A stretch of DNA of 44,634 nucleotides from an uncultured Clostridia bacterium (lineage in GTDB: Bacteria; Bacillota; Clostridia; Lachnospirales; Lachnospiraceae), in assembly GCA_947167565.1 (NCBI GenBank), contig CAMVIN010000005.1:1-44634 (forward strand). Reading direction: 5' to 3'. The position numbers and the translations under genes were made by a program. Under the pieces are notes generated by a model. The model had not been told where the DNA came from, did not search any database, and was given only the letters and a program-made list of their open reading frames with translations. Below are positions 8,848-16,980 of this stretch, one piece after another (position 1 is the first letter of the stretch; each line of letters starts with the position of its first letter).

Positions 8848-9276
8848 ATGCAGCAAGTGCAGGAAGTAAAGTTAAGAATTAAAGGGTTTCACGATCAGGG
8901 AAGAGAGCAGGAGGAACCGATTGAAATTGTGACAATCGGTCAGATGATCCAACAAAAAGATTTTTTGTGTGTCAAATATGACGAGGTCATAGATGAGGAT
9001 GAGAATGGGATTGTTCAGACTCAGAAAAATACATTGAAGATAAAAGAGAATCACGTTGAGATTCTAAGACAGGGAACAAATTTGGTTTTTATGCCAAATC
9101 AGACGACGTTTAATTACTATACTACGCCGTTTGGAGAACTTGAGATAACGATACACACAACATGTGTGGAGAAGAATGATTATGACGGGGGATTCCGAAT
9201 CAATATTCAATACGAGATGGAGATGAACCAGACATTTATTTCCAGTTGTAATGTGAGTGTTGCAGTGGAATTTTGA
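8848..9276 (+). CDS. DUF1934 (YwiB-like) beta-barrel protein
   Basis: 142 residues. It contains repeated beta strands and the family features LRIKGFHD, KYDEVID...TLKIKENHVEILRQG and the C-terminal ISSCNVSVAVEF. It is a cytoplasmic lipocalin-like barrel with no known substrate. The ATG lies after GGAGGAAAAA. It sits between ddl and dapF, the same neighbourhood of cell-wall precursor genes, and its end is only 25 bp from dapF, suggesting co-transcription. Confidence 0.85.
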   Translation: MQQVQEVKLRIKGFHDQGREQEEPIEIVTIGQMIQQKDFLCVKYDEVIDEDENGIVQTQKNTLKIKENHVEILRQGTNLVFMPNQTTFNYYTTPFGELEITIHTTCVEKNDYDGGFRINIQYEMEMNQTFISSCNVSVAVEF

Positions 9277-9301
9277 TAAAAGAAGAAGGGGGCTGGATAT
9301 A

Positions 9302-10183
9302 ATGCATTTTACGAAAATGCATGGAACAGGCAATGATTACGTGTATGTCAATCTTTTTGAAGAGAGAGATCTGTTTGTGGATGGCGGGGTCAAGCCGGAG
9401 GAACTGGCAATACTGGTCAGCGACAGGCATTTTGGAATTGGCTCGGATGGACTGATTCTTGTTGCGCCATCCGAAGTGGCGGACTGCCGGATGATTATGT
9501 ACAACGCCGATGGTTCAGAAGGTTCGATGTGCGGCAATGGAATCCGATGCGTGGCAAAATATGCATATGATCATGGCATTGTTAAAGATACCGAAATTAC
9601 AATAGAAACAAAGAGTGGAATAAAAAAACTTTCGTTGACGGTAGAAGACGGCAAAGTAACTTACGTTCAAGTGAACATGGGGCAGGCAATTCTGACACCG
9701 GCTCAGATACCGGTGAAGGCAGAGGGAGAACAGTTTGTTGACCGACCGATTGAAGTGGCGGGCAAAACTTATCAGGCAACCTGTGTCTCTATGGGGAATC
9801 CTCACTGTGTTATTTTTACAGAGGGAATTGATGAACTTGACCTGGAGAAAATCGGGCCGGATTTTGAAAATCATGCGTGGTTTCCGGATCGGATAAACAC
9901 AGAATTTGTTGAGGTCATAGATGAGCATACGATTAAGATGCGAGTCTGGGAACGCGGCTCCGGAGAGACTATTTCCTGTGGAACCGGCACATGCGCGTCT
10001 GTTGTGGCGGCTGTGCTGAACGGTCATTGTAAAAGAGGAGAGGAAGTTGAAGTGCGGATTCGCGGCGGCAAGCTCTATGACACTTATCTTGACAGCGGCG
10101 AGGTGTTGATGAAGGGACCGGCTACAGAGGTCTTTGAGGGAACTTACGATACAGAGAATGTACAGCACTCTGATATTTCATGA
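9302..10183 (+). CDS. dapF: diaminopimelate epimerase
   Basis: PLP-independent racemase converting LL- to meso-diaminopimelate for lysine and peptidoglycan synthesis. 293 residues. It begins with the family hallmark FTKMHGTGNDYV. Both catalytic cysteines are present, in MCGNGIRCVAKYA (near residue 80) and SCGTGTCASVVAA (near 229). ATG 9302 was chosen over an upstream in-frame start at 9257, because AAGGGGG lies close before it and the family starts here. Confidence 0.97.
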   Translation: MHFTKMHGTGNDYVYVNLFEERDLFVDGGVKPEELAILVSDRHFGIGSDGLILVAPSEVADCRMIMYNADGSEGSMCGNGIRCVAKYAYDHGIVKDTEITIETKSGIKKLSLTVEDGKVTYVQVNMGQAILTPAQIPVKAEGEQFVDRPIEVAGKTYQATCVSMGNPHCVIFTEGIDELDLEKIGPDFENHAWFPDRINTEFVEVIDEHTIKMRVWERGSGETISCGTGTCASVVAAVLNGHCKRGEEVEVRIRGGKLYDTYLDSGEVLMKGPATEVFEGTYDTENVQHSDIS

Positions 10184-10226
10184 GAATGCTGAATATATAT
10201 AAAATAAAAAGCAAAGGAGAATGATT

Positions 10227-11501
10227 ATGGGACTTATCAAAGCAGCACTAGGTGCGGCAGGAGGAACTCTTGCTGATCAGTGGAAGGAGTTTTTCTACTG
10301 TGAAGCGATGGACAAAGATGTTATGATGCAGAAAGGTGTGAAACGTGTAAGCGGACGATCCTCTAACACAAAGGGAAATGACAACATTATTTCCAATGGT
10401 TCCGGTATTGCAGTGGCAGATGGCCAGTGTATGATTATCGTGGAACAGGGGAAAATTGTTGAAGTGTGCGCAGAGCCGGGTGAATTTACATATGATACTT
10501 CGACAGAGCCGAGTATTTTCAGCGGTTCTCTGGGACAGAGTATTTTAGAAACCTTCAAGACAATCGGCAAGCGTTTTACATATGGTGGTGACACCGGCAA
10601 AGATCAGAGAGTGTACTACTTTAATACAAAAGAGTTAATTGACAACAAATTTGGTACACCAAATCCGATTCCGTTCCGTGTTGTGGATTCTAAAATTAAT
10701 CTTGATATTGATGTGTCCCTTCGCTGTTCCGGTGTGTATTCTTATAAGATTGCAGATCCGCTTTTGTTCTACACCAATGTCTGCGGAAATGTTTCCGATG
10801 AGTACAGAAGAGATGAACTGGAAGGTCAGTTGAAAGCAGAATTTATTGATGCCTTACAGCCGGCATTTGCCAGACTGTCCGATTTGGAGATTCGTCCGAA
10901 TCAGATTATTTCCCACAATAAAGAAATTAAGGACGCATTAAATGAAGAATTGTCATCCGATTGGGGACAGAAGAGAGGTCTGCAGGTTGTATCGATTGCC
11001 CTTGGTTCAGTAACTCTTCCGGAAGAGGATCAGGAACTTATCAAGACCGCTCAGAGAAATGCTATGTACAAAGATCCGACAATGGGTGCAGCAGCGATTG
11101 TCGGTGCGCAGGCAGAGGCCATGACGGCAGCTGCCAACAATCCGAACGGAGCAATGAACGGATTTGTCGGTATGGGCATGGCTATGAATGCAGGCGGCAT
11201 GAATGCGCAGAATTTGTATGCAATGGGAGCGCAGCAACAGGCTCAGCAGCCGCAGATGCAGCAACCGCAGATGCAGCCACAGATGCAGCAGCCTCAGCAG
11301 GCGGCTCCGGCAGCAGGTGGCTGGCAATGCTCGTGTGGTGCGACGAATACCGGAAAATTCTGTCAGAACTGTGGTTCTCCGAAACCGGAAGGCGGCGGTG
11401 CGCTTTTGAAACATTGTGGTAACTGTGGATGGGAAGTTCCGGATCCTGCAAATCCACCGAAGTTCTGTCAGAATTGTGGCTCTCCACTGGCACAGGCATA
11501 A
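10227..11501 (+). CDS. SPFH-domain (virion core-like) protein with two C-terminal zinc ribbons
   Basis: 424 residues. Residues about 20-275 are the SPFH/band-7 fold of the YdjI/virion-core type, with FFYCEAMDKDVMMQKG near the start and LNEELSSDWGQKRGLQVVSIALGSVTLP near its end. A Met/Gln-rich low-complexity linker (about 330-360) joins two zinc ribbons, CSCGATN..FCQNCG and CGNCGWEV..FCQNCG. SPFH proteins scaffold membranes. GGAG at 10216 favours ATG 10227 over the ATG at 10221. The next two genes form a conserved-looking cluster with it: a zinc-ribbon membrane protein and a TPM protein. Confidence 0.88.
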   Translation: MGLIKAALGAAGGTLADQWKEFFYCEAMDKDVMMQKGVKRVSGRSSNTKGNDNIISNGSGIAVADGQCMIIVEQGKIVEVCAEPGEFTYDTSTEPSIFSGSLGQSILETFKTIGKRFTYGGDTGKDQRVYYFNTKELIDNKFGTPNPIPFRVVDSKINLDIDVSLRCSGVYSYKIADPLLFYTNVCGNVSDEYRRDELEGQLKAEFIDALQPAFARLSDLEIRPNQIISHNKEIKDALNEELSSDWGQKRGLQVVSIALGSVTLPEEDQELIKTAQRNAMYKDPTMGAAAIVGAQAEAMTAAANNPNGAMNGFVGMGMAMNAGGMNAQNLYAMGAQQQAQQPQMQQPQMQPQMQQPQQAAPAAGGWQCSCGATNTGKFCQNCGSPKPEGGGALLKHCGNCGWEVPDPANPPKFCQNCGSPLAQA

Positions 11502-11537
11502 AGACAGTTTGATGCCATTGTGCAGAAAGGAGAACGC

Positions 11538-12635
11538 ATGTCAGATTTGATGGAATATAAATGCCCTTGTTGTGGCGGTGCTGTAGAGTTTAACACGGCA
11601 GTACAAAAAGTGAAATGTCCATATTGTGATACAGAATTTGAGATGGACGTTTTGAAAAGTTATGATGAAGATTTGAAAAATGAACAGCCGGACGATATGA
11701 CCTGGGAGACACAGGCCGGCTCGGAGTGGGCAGAGGGCGAGGCCGATGGCCTCCGCTCCTATGTCTGCAAATCATGCGGTGGTGAGATTGTCGGTGATGA
11801 GACGATGGCGGCAACCTCCTGTCCGTACTGCGACAATCCGATTGTCCTCAAAGGCCAGTTCTCCGGTTCGTTGAAACCGGATTATGTCATTCCGTTCAAG
11901 CTGGATAAAAAGGCGGCGAAGGCAGGACTGCTCAAACATTATGAGGGTAAACGTCTTCTTCCGAAGATATTTAAAGACCAGAATCACATTGATGAGATAA
12001 AAGGTGTCTATGTTCCGTTCTGGTTGTTTGATACAGATACCGATGCGGACATCCGCTATCGTGCGACCAAAATCAGAACGTGGAGTGATAGTGATTACAA
12101 CTATACAGAGACCAGTTTCTTCTCCGTTAATCGTGCCGGAAGTGTAGGATTTGAACATGTGCCGGTGGATGGCTCCGAGAAAATGCCGAATGACCTTATG
12201 GAATCCATTGAGCCGTATGAATTCAAGGATGCTGTTGATTTTCAGACGGCGTACCTTGCCGGCTATCTCGCAGATAAATATGATGTTACGGCAGAGCAAA
12301 GTATTGAGCGCGCCAATGAGCGAGTGAAGAAAAGTACGGAACAGGTATTTGCGGATACAGTAACCGGATATTCATCCGTAACGCCGGAATATTCCAGCAT
12401 TCAACTGAAAAACGGCAAGGCAAAATATGCTCTGTATCCGGTTTGGCTGTTGAATACGACATGGGAAGGCAAGAAATATACCTTCGCCATGAATGGACAG
12501 ACAGGTAAATTTGTCGGAGACCTGCCGGTTGACAAGAGTGCAGCGACAAGATGGACACTTGGGCTTACCGGTATTTGGACCGCAGTAACATTAGGTATCT
12601 CATTTTTGCTGTTTTTGGCAGGAATTATTAAATAA
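11538..12635 (+). CDS. TFIIB-type zinc-ribbon membrane protein
   Basis: About 365 residues. It has two N-terminal zinc ribbons, CPCCGGAVEF..CPYCDTEF (residues about 9-35) and CKSCGGEIV..CPYCDNPI (about 76-98), and a long beta-rich domain with the block IKGVYVPFWLFDTDTDADIRY. A predicted transmembrane segment lies at the extreme C-terminus (LTGIWTAVTLGISFLLFLAGII). The start at 11538 follows AAAGGAG. Proteins like this commonly travel with SPFH and TPM genes, as here, so a joint role in envelope homeostasis is plausible but unproven. Confidence 0.85.
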   Translation: MSDLMEYKCPCCGGAVEFNTAVQKVKCPYCDTEFEMDVLKSYDEDLKNEQPDDMTWETQAGSEWAEGEADGLRSYVCKSCGGEIVGDETMAATSCPYCDNPIVLKGQFSGSLKPDYVIPFKLDKKAAKAGLLKHYEGKRLLPKIFKDQNHIDEIKGVYVPFWLFDTDTDADIRYRATKIRTWSDSDYNYTETSFFSVNRAGSVGFEHVPVDGSEKMPNDLMESIEPYEFKDAVDFQTAYLAGYLADKYDVTAEQSIERANERVKKSTEQVFADTVTGYSSVTPEYSSIQLKNGKAKYALYPVWLLNTTWEGKKYTFAMNGQTGKFVGDLPVDKSAATRWTLGLTGIWTAVTLGISFLLFLAGIIK

Positions 12636-12649
12636 AGGAGGGGAAGACA

Positions 12650-13468
12650 ATGAAAAACAGATTAATGGTACTTTTATTTACAGCACTCCTCTCTCTTATG
12701 ATGATAGTTCCGGTCAATGTGAGAGCGGAGAGTGAGGCAGCGACAGACCATAGGGCAGAAAAGGGCCCGCTTCTGGTAGACGATGCGGAACTTCTGTCTT
12801 CGAGCGAAGAGGAAAAGGTTCTCACAGAGTTAAAGAAAGTCAGTGATAAGTACTCAATGGATGTTGTCGTTTTGACGGTTAACAGCCTGGAAGGAAAATC
12901 AACGGTTGAATATGCAGATGATTATTATGACTACAATGGATATGCCAATGATGGTCTGCTTCTTTTAGTCAGCATGGAGGATAGAGATTGGTACATATCT
13001 ACATCCGGATACGGAATTACAGCATTTACCGATGCCGGAATTCAGTACATCGGAGAGCAGATAAAGGGAGCTCTCGGTGATGGTGACTACGAAGAGGCAT
13101 TTATCAAATACGCGCAGCTTTCCGATGATTTTATTCAACAGGCAAAGAGTGGAAAGCCGTACGATACCGGCAGTCTGCCAAGAGGTAAATTCCCGGTTAA
13201 ATGGATTTTGATTTCTTTTGTTGTGGGACTTGTCATAGCGCTGATTACCGTAAGTGGAATGAAAGCGAAAATGAAGAGTGTCCGCTATCAGGCGGCGGCA
13301 GGCAGTTATGTGCGTTCCGGAAGCATGAAAGTGACAAACAGCAGCGACATGTTCTTGTACAGGAAGGTTGACCGCACAGCAAGGCCAAAAGACAACGGCG
13401 GTGGCGGCAGCAGTACGCACACCAGCTCGTCCGGTTCCAGCCATGGCGGTGGCGGTGGAAAATTCTAG
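12650..13468 (+). CDS. TPM-domain (TLP18.3/Psb32/MOLO-1) membrane protein
   Basis: 272 residues. A signal peptide or anchor ends near VNVRAESE (about 27). The extracytoplasmic TPM domain follows (about 35-165; LLVDDAELLSSSEEE, YNGYANDGLLLLVSMEDRDWYISTSGYG), then one transmembrane helix (WILISFVVGLVIALITV, about 184-200) and a short cytoplasmic tail rich in Gly, Ser and His ending GGGGGKF. Start has AAGGAGGGG upstream, only 14 bp after the previous gene. TPM proteins have varied roles including phosphatase-like activity and quality control; the role here is inferred only from the neighbours. Confidence 0.87.
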   Translation: MKNRLMVLLFTALLSLMMIVPVNVRAESEAATDHRAEKGPLLVDDAELLSSSEEEKVLTELKKVSDKYSMDVVVLTVNSLEGKSTVEYADDYYDYNGYANDGLLLLVSMEDRDWYISTSGYGITAFTDAGIQYIGEQIKGALGDGDYEEAFIKYAQLSDDFIQQAKSGKPYDTGSLPRGKFPVKWILISFVVGLVIALITVSGMKAKMKSVRYQAAAGSYVRSGSMKVTNSSDMFLYRKVDRTARPKDNGGGGSSTHTSSSGSSHGGGGGKF

Positions 13469-13513
13469 AGATTGTTCGAGAAGATTTTTCGTGTGAGAAG
13501 AACCGTAAATAAA

Positions 13514-13543
13514 AATAGCGGATACCAAAAGGTATCCGCTATT
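13514..13543. terminator. terminator hairpin between TPM gene and ferredoxin gene
   Basis: AATAGCGGATACC, loop AAAA, GGTATCCGCTATT: a perfect 13-bp stem lying between convergent genes. The flanking A/T tracts are short but a T-rich stretch follows on the plus side. Confidence 0.8.
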
Positions 13544-13582
13544 ATATTGCCTTTTTGTGCCAAAAGCACAGATAAATCAAAA

Positions 13583-13753
13583 TTATTCAGCTTCGATAGC
13601 TCCTGTCGGACAGGTGGAAGCACATGTACCACAATCCAAGCATGCAGATGCATCGATTTCGTAATGAGCATCTCCTTCAGAAATAGCTCCAACCGGACAA
13701 TCTGCTGCGCAAGAACCACAACTAATGCAAGCGTCAGAAATCTTGTATGCCAT
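13583..13753 (-). CDS. 2[4Fe-4S] ferredoxin (56 aa)
   Basis: Short electron carrier of the clostridial type. Two CxxCxxCxxxCP motifs are visible: CISCGSCAADCP near the start and CLDCGTCASTCP near the end, each binding one cubane cluster with the last Cys of the opposite motif. AAAGGAGGA lies 7 bases before the ATG at 13753. It stands alone between a terminator hairpin and mecA on the same strand. A low-potential donor such as this could supply electrons to the NifH-like protein further on, but the gene lies far away and many other ferredoxin users exist. Confidence 0.95.
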   Translation of the reverse strand: MAYKISDACISCGSCAADCPVGAISEGDAHYEIDASACLDCGTCASTCPTGAIEAE

Positions 13754-13853
13754 AATCATATCCTCCTTTATTGATAAAAATTATTAATAACTATAAATAT
13801 AATAATACATTTTTATCAATAAGGCAAGTTATTTTTGCATAAAATGTTGGTAT

Positions 13854-14693
13854 TTATAGTTTTGCCAACTGTGCTAATGCCTTGTCTTTGACAATCAGCG
13901 TGTAATGCTCATTAAAATAATCCTGAGTCGCATACGTAACAGGCTCTTCCTTTCCAAACTCCGATACCAGTGAGCAGGTAGACTGAAAACGCGACTTCGC
14001 ACCGCTTCGATTCAACAGAAGGTAGTAGCGGCTGGCCTTTTCGTCTTTCCATACAGAATTCTTACCTGAGTAAGAGGGACTTACCATATGGGCTACGCGA
14101 ATAATCGGATTGAGAGAAACAAAGGAGAATACCTTCATCCGCTCATTAATATTTTCAACTTTCTGCTTTTTCTTATCTTTTTTCTTGTTCTTAGCACCCT
14201 GAAGAGATTCACTCAATGGAACAAATTCGTGAGAATCCTCGTTCTGGAACTTGGCACCTGCTTCTTCAATCAGGTCATGTAACTGCTCAAAGCAATCGGA
14301 AATCTCCGGTGAGTTCAAGATGCTGCCGCTCTCCTCTCCGGCGCCTGAATCAAAGATGGTATCATCCTCTTCATCCTCATCATAATAGTCATTTTCGCTA
14401 TTCGAATGCAATCCAAAACGTGAAAACTTCTCGTCAAATTCGTCCGGATCGTCAACCTTGGTAATCACAAGGACAATCGAATCGCGGGATGTCGGAATTG
14501 CCTCAATCATCAGAGGAATATCATCTGCTTCAAATCCTAAATTTATGTTCGCTTGTTCCATCATGTCACGAAATAGTTCTTTGGCTTTTTCTGAACCATA
14601 CGCTAACTCGCTGATTTTAAGATGACGTTCCATGAGGTCATGTTTGCTCAGGGTACAGCGAATCTGATTTTCGCTAATTCGTTCAATCTTCAC
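13854..14693 (-). CDS. mecA: adaptor protein MecA
   Basis: About 279 residues. The N-terminus VKIERISENQIRCTLSKHDLMER matches the substrate-binding domain of MecA. A long acidic linker (about 110-150, with DEDEEDD) follows, then the ClpC-binding C-terminal domain (VFSFVSLNPIIRVAH, YYLLLNRSGAKSRFQSTCSLVSEFG). MecA targets proteins to the ClpCP protease and controls competence and stress factors in Bacilli. I chose GTG 14693 because GGGAG lies 7 bases before it; a GTG two codons earlier is too close to the site. Confidence 0.88.
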   Translation of the reverse strand: MKIERISENQIRCTLSKHDLMERHLKISELAYGSEKAKELFRDMMEQANINLGFEADDIPLMIEAIPTSRDSIVLVITKVDDPDEFDEKFSRFGLHSNSENDYYDEDEEDDTIFDSGAGEESGSILNSPEISDCFEQLHDLIEEAGAKFQNEDSHEFVPLSESLQGAKNKKKDKKKQKVENINERMKVFSFVSLNPIIRVAHMVSPSYSGKNSVWKDEKASRYYLLLNRSGAKSRFQSTCSLVSEFGKEEPVTYATQDYFNEHYTLIVKDKALAQLAKL

Positions 14694-14802
14694 AAGCACA
14701 CTCCCTTTCTAAAGTTATATGTAACAAAAGTATAAGTTATCTTTACACTAAAGTCAACTGAAATATGCAAAAAAAATAAAAAAATGAAATGTTAACTTTT
14801 AC

Positions 14803-14867
14803 CGTCTGAACGGCACGTATACACGTCTGAACAACACTTGAAATCTGCAGTTTTTCTGCGGTATAAT
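14803..14867 (+). promoter_or_regulatory. promoter with two phased direct repeats
   Basis: TTGAAA (14838-14843), 18-bp spacer, TATAAT (14862-14867). The 9-bp direct repeat CGTCTGAAC occurs at 14803-14811 and again at 14824-14832, exactly 21 bp apart (two helical turns), and ends just upstream of the -35. This arrangement is typical of an activator or response-regulator site. Which regulator binds is unknown. Confidence 0.6.
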
Positions 14868-14873
14868 AGAGGT

Positions 14874-15055
14874 ACGACAAGACTGATGCGTGCGGAAAGG
14901 AGGAAGCACCTGCGCGCAGATTAGCGCATAGATAGAGAAACAAAAGAACCCCATTTTTTCTGTAATGACTATCGAAATAAACGACAGTCAGTTTTGTCCG
15001 GAAAACGCGGAAGGCTACATCACGGAACGCACCTTCGCGAGCGTTTTTCTTCTAT
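14874..15055 (+). ncRNA. candidate structured leader or small RNA ending in a terminator-like hairpin
   Basis: This is the transcribed stretch after the promoter at 14838-14867, with no convincing gene. It contains several potential stems: GTGC/GCAC around 14887-14909, TGCGC/GCGCA around 14911-14928 and an enclosing ATGCG/CGCAT. It ends with a bulged hairpin built from AACGCGGAAGG (about 15005) and CCTTCGCGAGCG followed by five Ts near 15050. The next start codon is 25 bases on, so it could be a cis-acting attenuator for the gene at 15080, or an independent RNA of about 180 nt (the size of 6S RNA). I do not recognise a known Rfam core in it. Confidence 0.45.
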
Positions 15056-15079
15056 ATAAAACAGAAAGAGTGAAAAATT

Positions 15080-15298
15080 ATGCAAAAAAAATGGCTGATG
15101 GATGAATGGCGCAATGCAAAGGAGAATGGAATTTCTCTGGATGTTGGCGGTGTGTCCTACGATGACCGGACACCACAGGAACTCTGGCAGGTTATGCAGA
15201 GAGGAAACTACATGCTGGATTATGAAGCCGATCCGGCAGGAAAGATTGTCGCCTTGCATTTTGACAGGGTTGAGCCATCAAAAAACCGACGAAAATAA
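15080..15298 (+). CDS. small hypothetical protein (72 aa)
   Basis: 72 residues, soluble and mixed-charge, beginning MQKKWLMDEWRNAKENG. It has a Trp-rich N-terminal helix and a basic tail (PSKNRRK). The upstream site is weak (AAGAG), so translation may depend on the structured leader. It ends 42 bp before a terminator, giving a complete unit from promoter to terminator. No family recognised. Confidence 0.55.
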   Translation: MQKKWLMDEWRNAKENGISLDVGGVSYDDRTPQELWQVMQRGNYMLDYEADPAGKIVALHFDRVEPSKNRRK

Positions 15299-15340
15299 TT
15301 GCGATGTAAATAATTATTAAAAAAGGTCGGAAAAGAAAAG

Positions 15341-15383
15341 ACAGTATCCGGGGATTCGGGAAGAATTGCGGGTACTGTTTTTT
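15341..15383 (+). terminator. rho-independent terminator after the 72-aa gene
   Basis: ACAGTA-CCG on the left pairs with CGG-TACTGT on the right, followed by a run of six Ts ending at 15383. Confidence 0.75.
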
Positions 15384-15403
15384 GGGAAAAAGCATATGAC
15401 AAT

Positions 15404-15432
15404 TTGTAATGGTTGTTAAAGTATGGTATAAT
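15404..15432 (+). promoter_or_regulatory. promoter of the phosphodiester glycosidase gene
   Basis: TTGTAA (15404-15409), 17-bp spacer, TATAAT (15427-15432). The gene start is 38 bp beyond. Confidence 0.7.
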
Positions 15433-15469
15433 GGGTATACTTTATGTGAAAGAAACTGGAGGTTGCACA

Positions 15470-16600
15470 ATGTTTATAAAAAGGCATCTTTGGGCAGTTG
15501 GTTATGGTTTTGTACTGGCCGCTTTTACATTATATATTACGCTGGATACGTTTGTTCTGAGAAGTCCATATCAGGAAAATGCAACTGAGATGAATACATC
15601 TATGTTTGAAAATATTTCCATTGCGACAGGAGGAAGCATCCGCGGGAATGCCACGGGCAGTTCCGTGTCGGAGGAAGCTGCATCTGACCGGGATGTGACC
15701 GATGATTACGATGAGCTGGATAGAAGAGAGGATTCATCCTCCCACGGACCGGGGCGCAGTTCAGGAAGAGGACGGGGAGAACATTCCCGATCGAAAGGCG
15801 GCTGGGGGGCATGGGATGATTTCGATGAAGGAGAAGAACTGCCGGCAGATGACAGTTCACAGCAGAATGGAACATCATCGGAAATTGATACCTATCAGGA
15901 TGATAATGTGACCATCAAACTCACGGAATATTACGAAAATGACACGAGAATCTATGTGGCGGATGTGACGGTGACTTCTGCTCAGTATATCAAGACGGCA
16001 TTTGCCGATGATATCTATGGGAAAAATGTGACAGCCCATACTTCAGAGATTGCCAAGGCACACAATGCAATACTTGCCATCAATGGGGATTTTTACGGAG
16101 CACAGGAAAGAGGTTATGTAATAAGGAATGGTGTTCTGTATAGAGAATCGGCAAATGACAGGGATGTGATGTGTATGTACGCAGATGGCTCAATTGAAGT
16201 ATACCGTTCCAATGAATATACAGCAAAGGAATTAGTAGAGAAGGGTGTATGGCAGGCATTCAATTTTGGTCCGGGACTTGTGAGTGATGGAAAAATTTCT
16301 GTTTCAGAAAATCAGGAAGTTGACAGGGAGATGTCAAGCAATCCGAGAACAGCGATCGGCACGATTGATAACAATCACTATGTCTTTCTTGTAGCAGACG
16401 GCCGGTCATCTGTCAGCGATGGATTGTCTCTTTTTCAACTGGCAGAATTTATGAAAAATTTAGGAGTCGATACGGCATATAATCTGGACGGTGGCGGTTC
16501 GTCTACGCTGTACTACAATGGAGAGGTCGTCAATCATCCAACAACGAATGGCAGAAACATAAGAGAGAGAGGAGTGAGTGATATTGTCTACGTCGGATAA
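15470..16600 (+). CDS. membrane-anchored phosphodiester glycosidase (NAGPA family)
   Basis: 376 residues. An N-terminal signal anchor (WAVGYGFVLAAFTLYITLDTF, about 8-28) is followed by a low-complexity region rich in Ser, Asp, Glu, Arg and Gly (about 60-145). The NAGPA/DUF2233 domain then spans the C-terminal 220 residues, with the signatures AHNAILAINGDFYG, FNFGPGLV, NPRTAIGTI and NLDGGGSSTLYYNGEVVNHP. The family removes glycosyl groups from phosphodiester-linked sugars, probably on cell-surface polymers. ATG 15470 has GGAGG in front; the in-frame start at 15413 precedes the promoter -10. Confidence 0.9.
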   Translation: MFIKRHLWAVGYGFVLAAFTLYITLDTFVLRSPYQENATEMNTSMFENISIATGGSIRGNATGSSVSEEAASDRDVTDDYDELDRREDSSSHGPGRSSGRGRGEHSRSKGGWGAWDDFDEGEELPADDSSQQNGTSSEIDTYQDDNVTIKLTEYYENDTRIYVADVTVTSAQYIKTAFADDIYGKNVTAHTSEIAKAHNAILAINGDFYGAQERGYVIRNGVLYRESANDRDVMCMYADGSIEVYRSNEYTAKELVEKGVWQAFNFGPGLVSDGKISVSENQEVDREMSSNPRTAIGTIDNNHYVFLVADGRSSVSDGLSLFQLAEFMKNLGVDTAYNLDGGGSSTLYYNGEVVNHPTTNGRNIRERGVSDIVYVG

Positions 16601-16970
16601 TAAAAAATATCAGGTGCAGGTTGTTATTCACCTTTCCGTGGCAATTTTTTGCGCGCTGTTTGGCGTTATTTATGAAAAATTCAGCCATAACATTTATTCG
16701 TATTATATGATTTACGCATTTGCGGTTCCGCTCGTATGTGGGGCGTTTCCTTATGCCATTCTGGCACTTCGCGGCACGCGTGTTCCAAATGAAAGGGCAA
16801 TACGGTTTTGGAATTCGGCGATTGCGACATTTACCGTAGGGAGTGTTTTTCGGGGAGTACTTGATTTGTATGGCTCAACGAATAAATTATCCGTTGTGTA
16901 TCCAATCGCAGGTGCCGTTCTGGTTGTTCTCACAATTGTGAGTCTGATAAGAGGGAGGAAAAGGGACTGA
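16584..16970 (+). CDS. small four-helix membrane protein
   Basis: About 128 residues with hydrophobic segments at roughly 10-26, 37-60, 78-95 and 102-122 and a basic tail (RGRKRD). The TTG at 16584 is preferred because AGGAG lies 9 bases upstream; a GTG at 16578 is very close to it. The start overlaps the last codons of the glycosidase gene, so the two are translationally coupled and probably work together at the membrane. No family recognised with confidence. Confidence 0.65.
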   Translation: MSTSDNKKYQVQVVIHLSVAIFCALFGVIYEKFSHNIYSYYMIYAFAVPLVCGAFPYAILALRGTRVPNERAIRFWNSAIATFTVGSVFRGVLDLYGSTNKLSVVYPIAGAVLVVLTIVSLIRGRKRD

Positions 16971-16980
16971 GCCCTCTTCC

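Noticed and set aside
13583-13753. The ferredoxin as a dedicated donor to the nitrogenase-like enzyme
   Set aside because: It lies about 19 kb away on the other strand with no shared operator; any link is speculation.
14965-15105. 46-codon ORF in the leader region
   Set aside because: It lacks a ribosome binding site, and the terminator-like hairpin falls inside it.
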